A program made the translations under genes and the position numbers. DNA of 64,000 bases. It comes from Microvelia longipes. Lineage: Eukaryota > Arthropoda > Insecta > Hemiptera > Veliidae. The stretch spans positions 39,917,089-39,981,088 of the forward strand of contig JACMZG010001908.1 of assembly GCA_018340805.1 (NCBI GenBank). The letters are read 5' to 3'. The notes under the pieces are model-generated. The model made no database searches and was not told the DNA's origin. It worked only from the letters and a program-made list of their open reading frames with translations. Position 1 is the stretch's first letter. Each line of letters begins with the position of its first letter. Of the stretch, positions 62,931-64,000 are shown piece by piece.

Positions 62931-63774
62931 AGTTCCTCGTATCCCATTTGTTTTTATAAATAGTCCTTAATTAGATATTTGAATAGTAATCATGATTCCG
63001 TATTTTTTTTTATTCCACTGGATAACCATTCATGTCGTAGAATCAAAACATTGATTAACATTAACCTATTCAATGATTTGTTACAATCTTATAAGTTTAA
63101 AATCCATTTTAAAATCCTGTCAAACCGTCAGGTCTCGGGATTCACTTGAAAATGTTTAAATTTTAACATTTCGTCTATCAATCAATCAGACTGGATTCGT
63201 CAGTGAGTCGAAGGAGTAAAAGTACGCCTGGAAGTGATGAACTGTCCCAACCCCAAGAATAGGCTCGTTCAGGAACTTGGCAAATGTAAAAACGTATGAA
63301 GTGAAGGTACAGAATATTTCAAACAGAATATTGAAGATTTGATAGATAAAAAAACTTCTTATAAAACTGTTATAAAAAATATTTCGAACTTGTTTTTTTT
63401 TCACACGTGTTATTCTATTTATTTTTTATGCGGATTTCCATATGAAAAATAAGGGAATGAGATTGTTTCAATCGTGAGTAACAGATCAAAAACATGGACA
63501 TATTTTTTTTGTTAATAGTGCGCTTCAAATAATACTATATATAGAAGGAGCATAACTGATAACAGCAAAGCCGGTTAATTGGTGGTCTTAAGTAATGCTG
63601 CCACCCTAACAACATATAGTTTTCTTATAACAAAGTTGGCAATACTTCCGATTTCTGAATTATTATGTTCTATTCCTAATTAATAATTATTCATAAAATA
63701 CTAATATAAATATCGGTGCATTACAATATTTTATTTTTAAGCATTTCAAATTCTATTTTAACGTTTCTACCAGA

Positions 63775-63870
63775 ATACTTGGTAAAAACCACGCAAGAGG
63801 TCTTAATACAGCTGAAACTGATAATTCAGTTGTAATCCCGATTTCGAATTTTTAGAGCAAACGCAATAGT
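63775..63870 (+). repeat. Dispersed repeat family R2, 3' part
   Basis: AAAAACCACGCAAGAGGTCTT, AATCCCGATTTCGAATTTTT and TTTTCCTATACATTACGAC match the 3' half of 4980-5250. Confidence 0.55.
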
Positions 63871-64000
63871 TTTCCTATACATTACGACGGTATAAATAAG
63901 AAAAATTTTAAAAATCAATTTTAGTGAAGCAGTTTAAGAGCAAACTTTTTATGTTAAAGTTAAAATTTAAAGATTTTAAGTTCTTGTTTTTTTTAAGAGA

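Overview
The window is AT-rich (roughly 70% A+T by eye), intron- and repeat-dominated eukaryotic nuclear DNA. Its only confident protein-coding content is four minus-strand exons of a discoidin domain receptor (DDR), a collagen-binding receptor tyrosine kinase. Three exons (9133-9280, 7515-7694, 4039-4187) are intact, have GT/AG borders and join in phase into one reading frame covering the end of the discoidin domain and part of the discoidin-like domain. The peptide resembles insect DDRs most closely, so I infer an arthropod, probably an insect. I cannot name the species.

Layout, in gene order on the minus strand: at least one N-terminal coding exon must lie above 35267 and was not found. 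Exon A (35032-35267) carries the N-terminal half of the discoidin domain, but its conserved peptide is scattered over all three frames. An intron of about 25.75 kb (9281-35031) follows, then exon B, an intron of about 1.4 kb, exon C, an intron of about 3.3 kb, exon D, and another intron running off the low end. The transmembrane segment and the kinase domain are outside the window.

Everything else is non-coding and repetitive. Minisatellites have units of 21, 24, 28-29, 31, 35, 47, 52 and 80 bp. There are long (CA)n, (TA)n and (TC)n tracts, tRNA-derived SINE-like elements, a hAT-like MITE with a second copy, and a minisatellite enclosed by 23-bp inverted repeats. A dispersed repeat carrying GACTCGCTTCGCTC has apparently had its 5' part amplified into a tandem array. 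There is a (CA)n-containing dispersed repeat, a decayed LINE reverse-transcriptase fragment, and many near-perfect hairpins and palindromes. Several arrays show scattered small deletions of the kind seen in exon A, which suggests local consensus errors in a long-read assembly as an alternative to gene decay.

I find no defensible new multi-gene system. The best leads are the GCGAAGC mini-hairpin repeats, the exon A frame breaks, the inverted-repeat-bounded minisatellite and the paired MITE copies. No CRISPR arrays, rRNA genes, bacterial operons or confident functional tRNA genes were seen.
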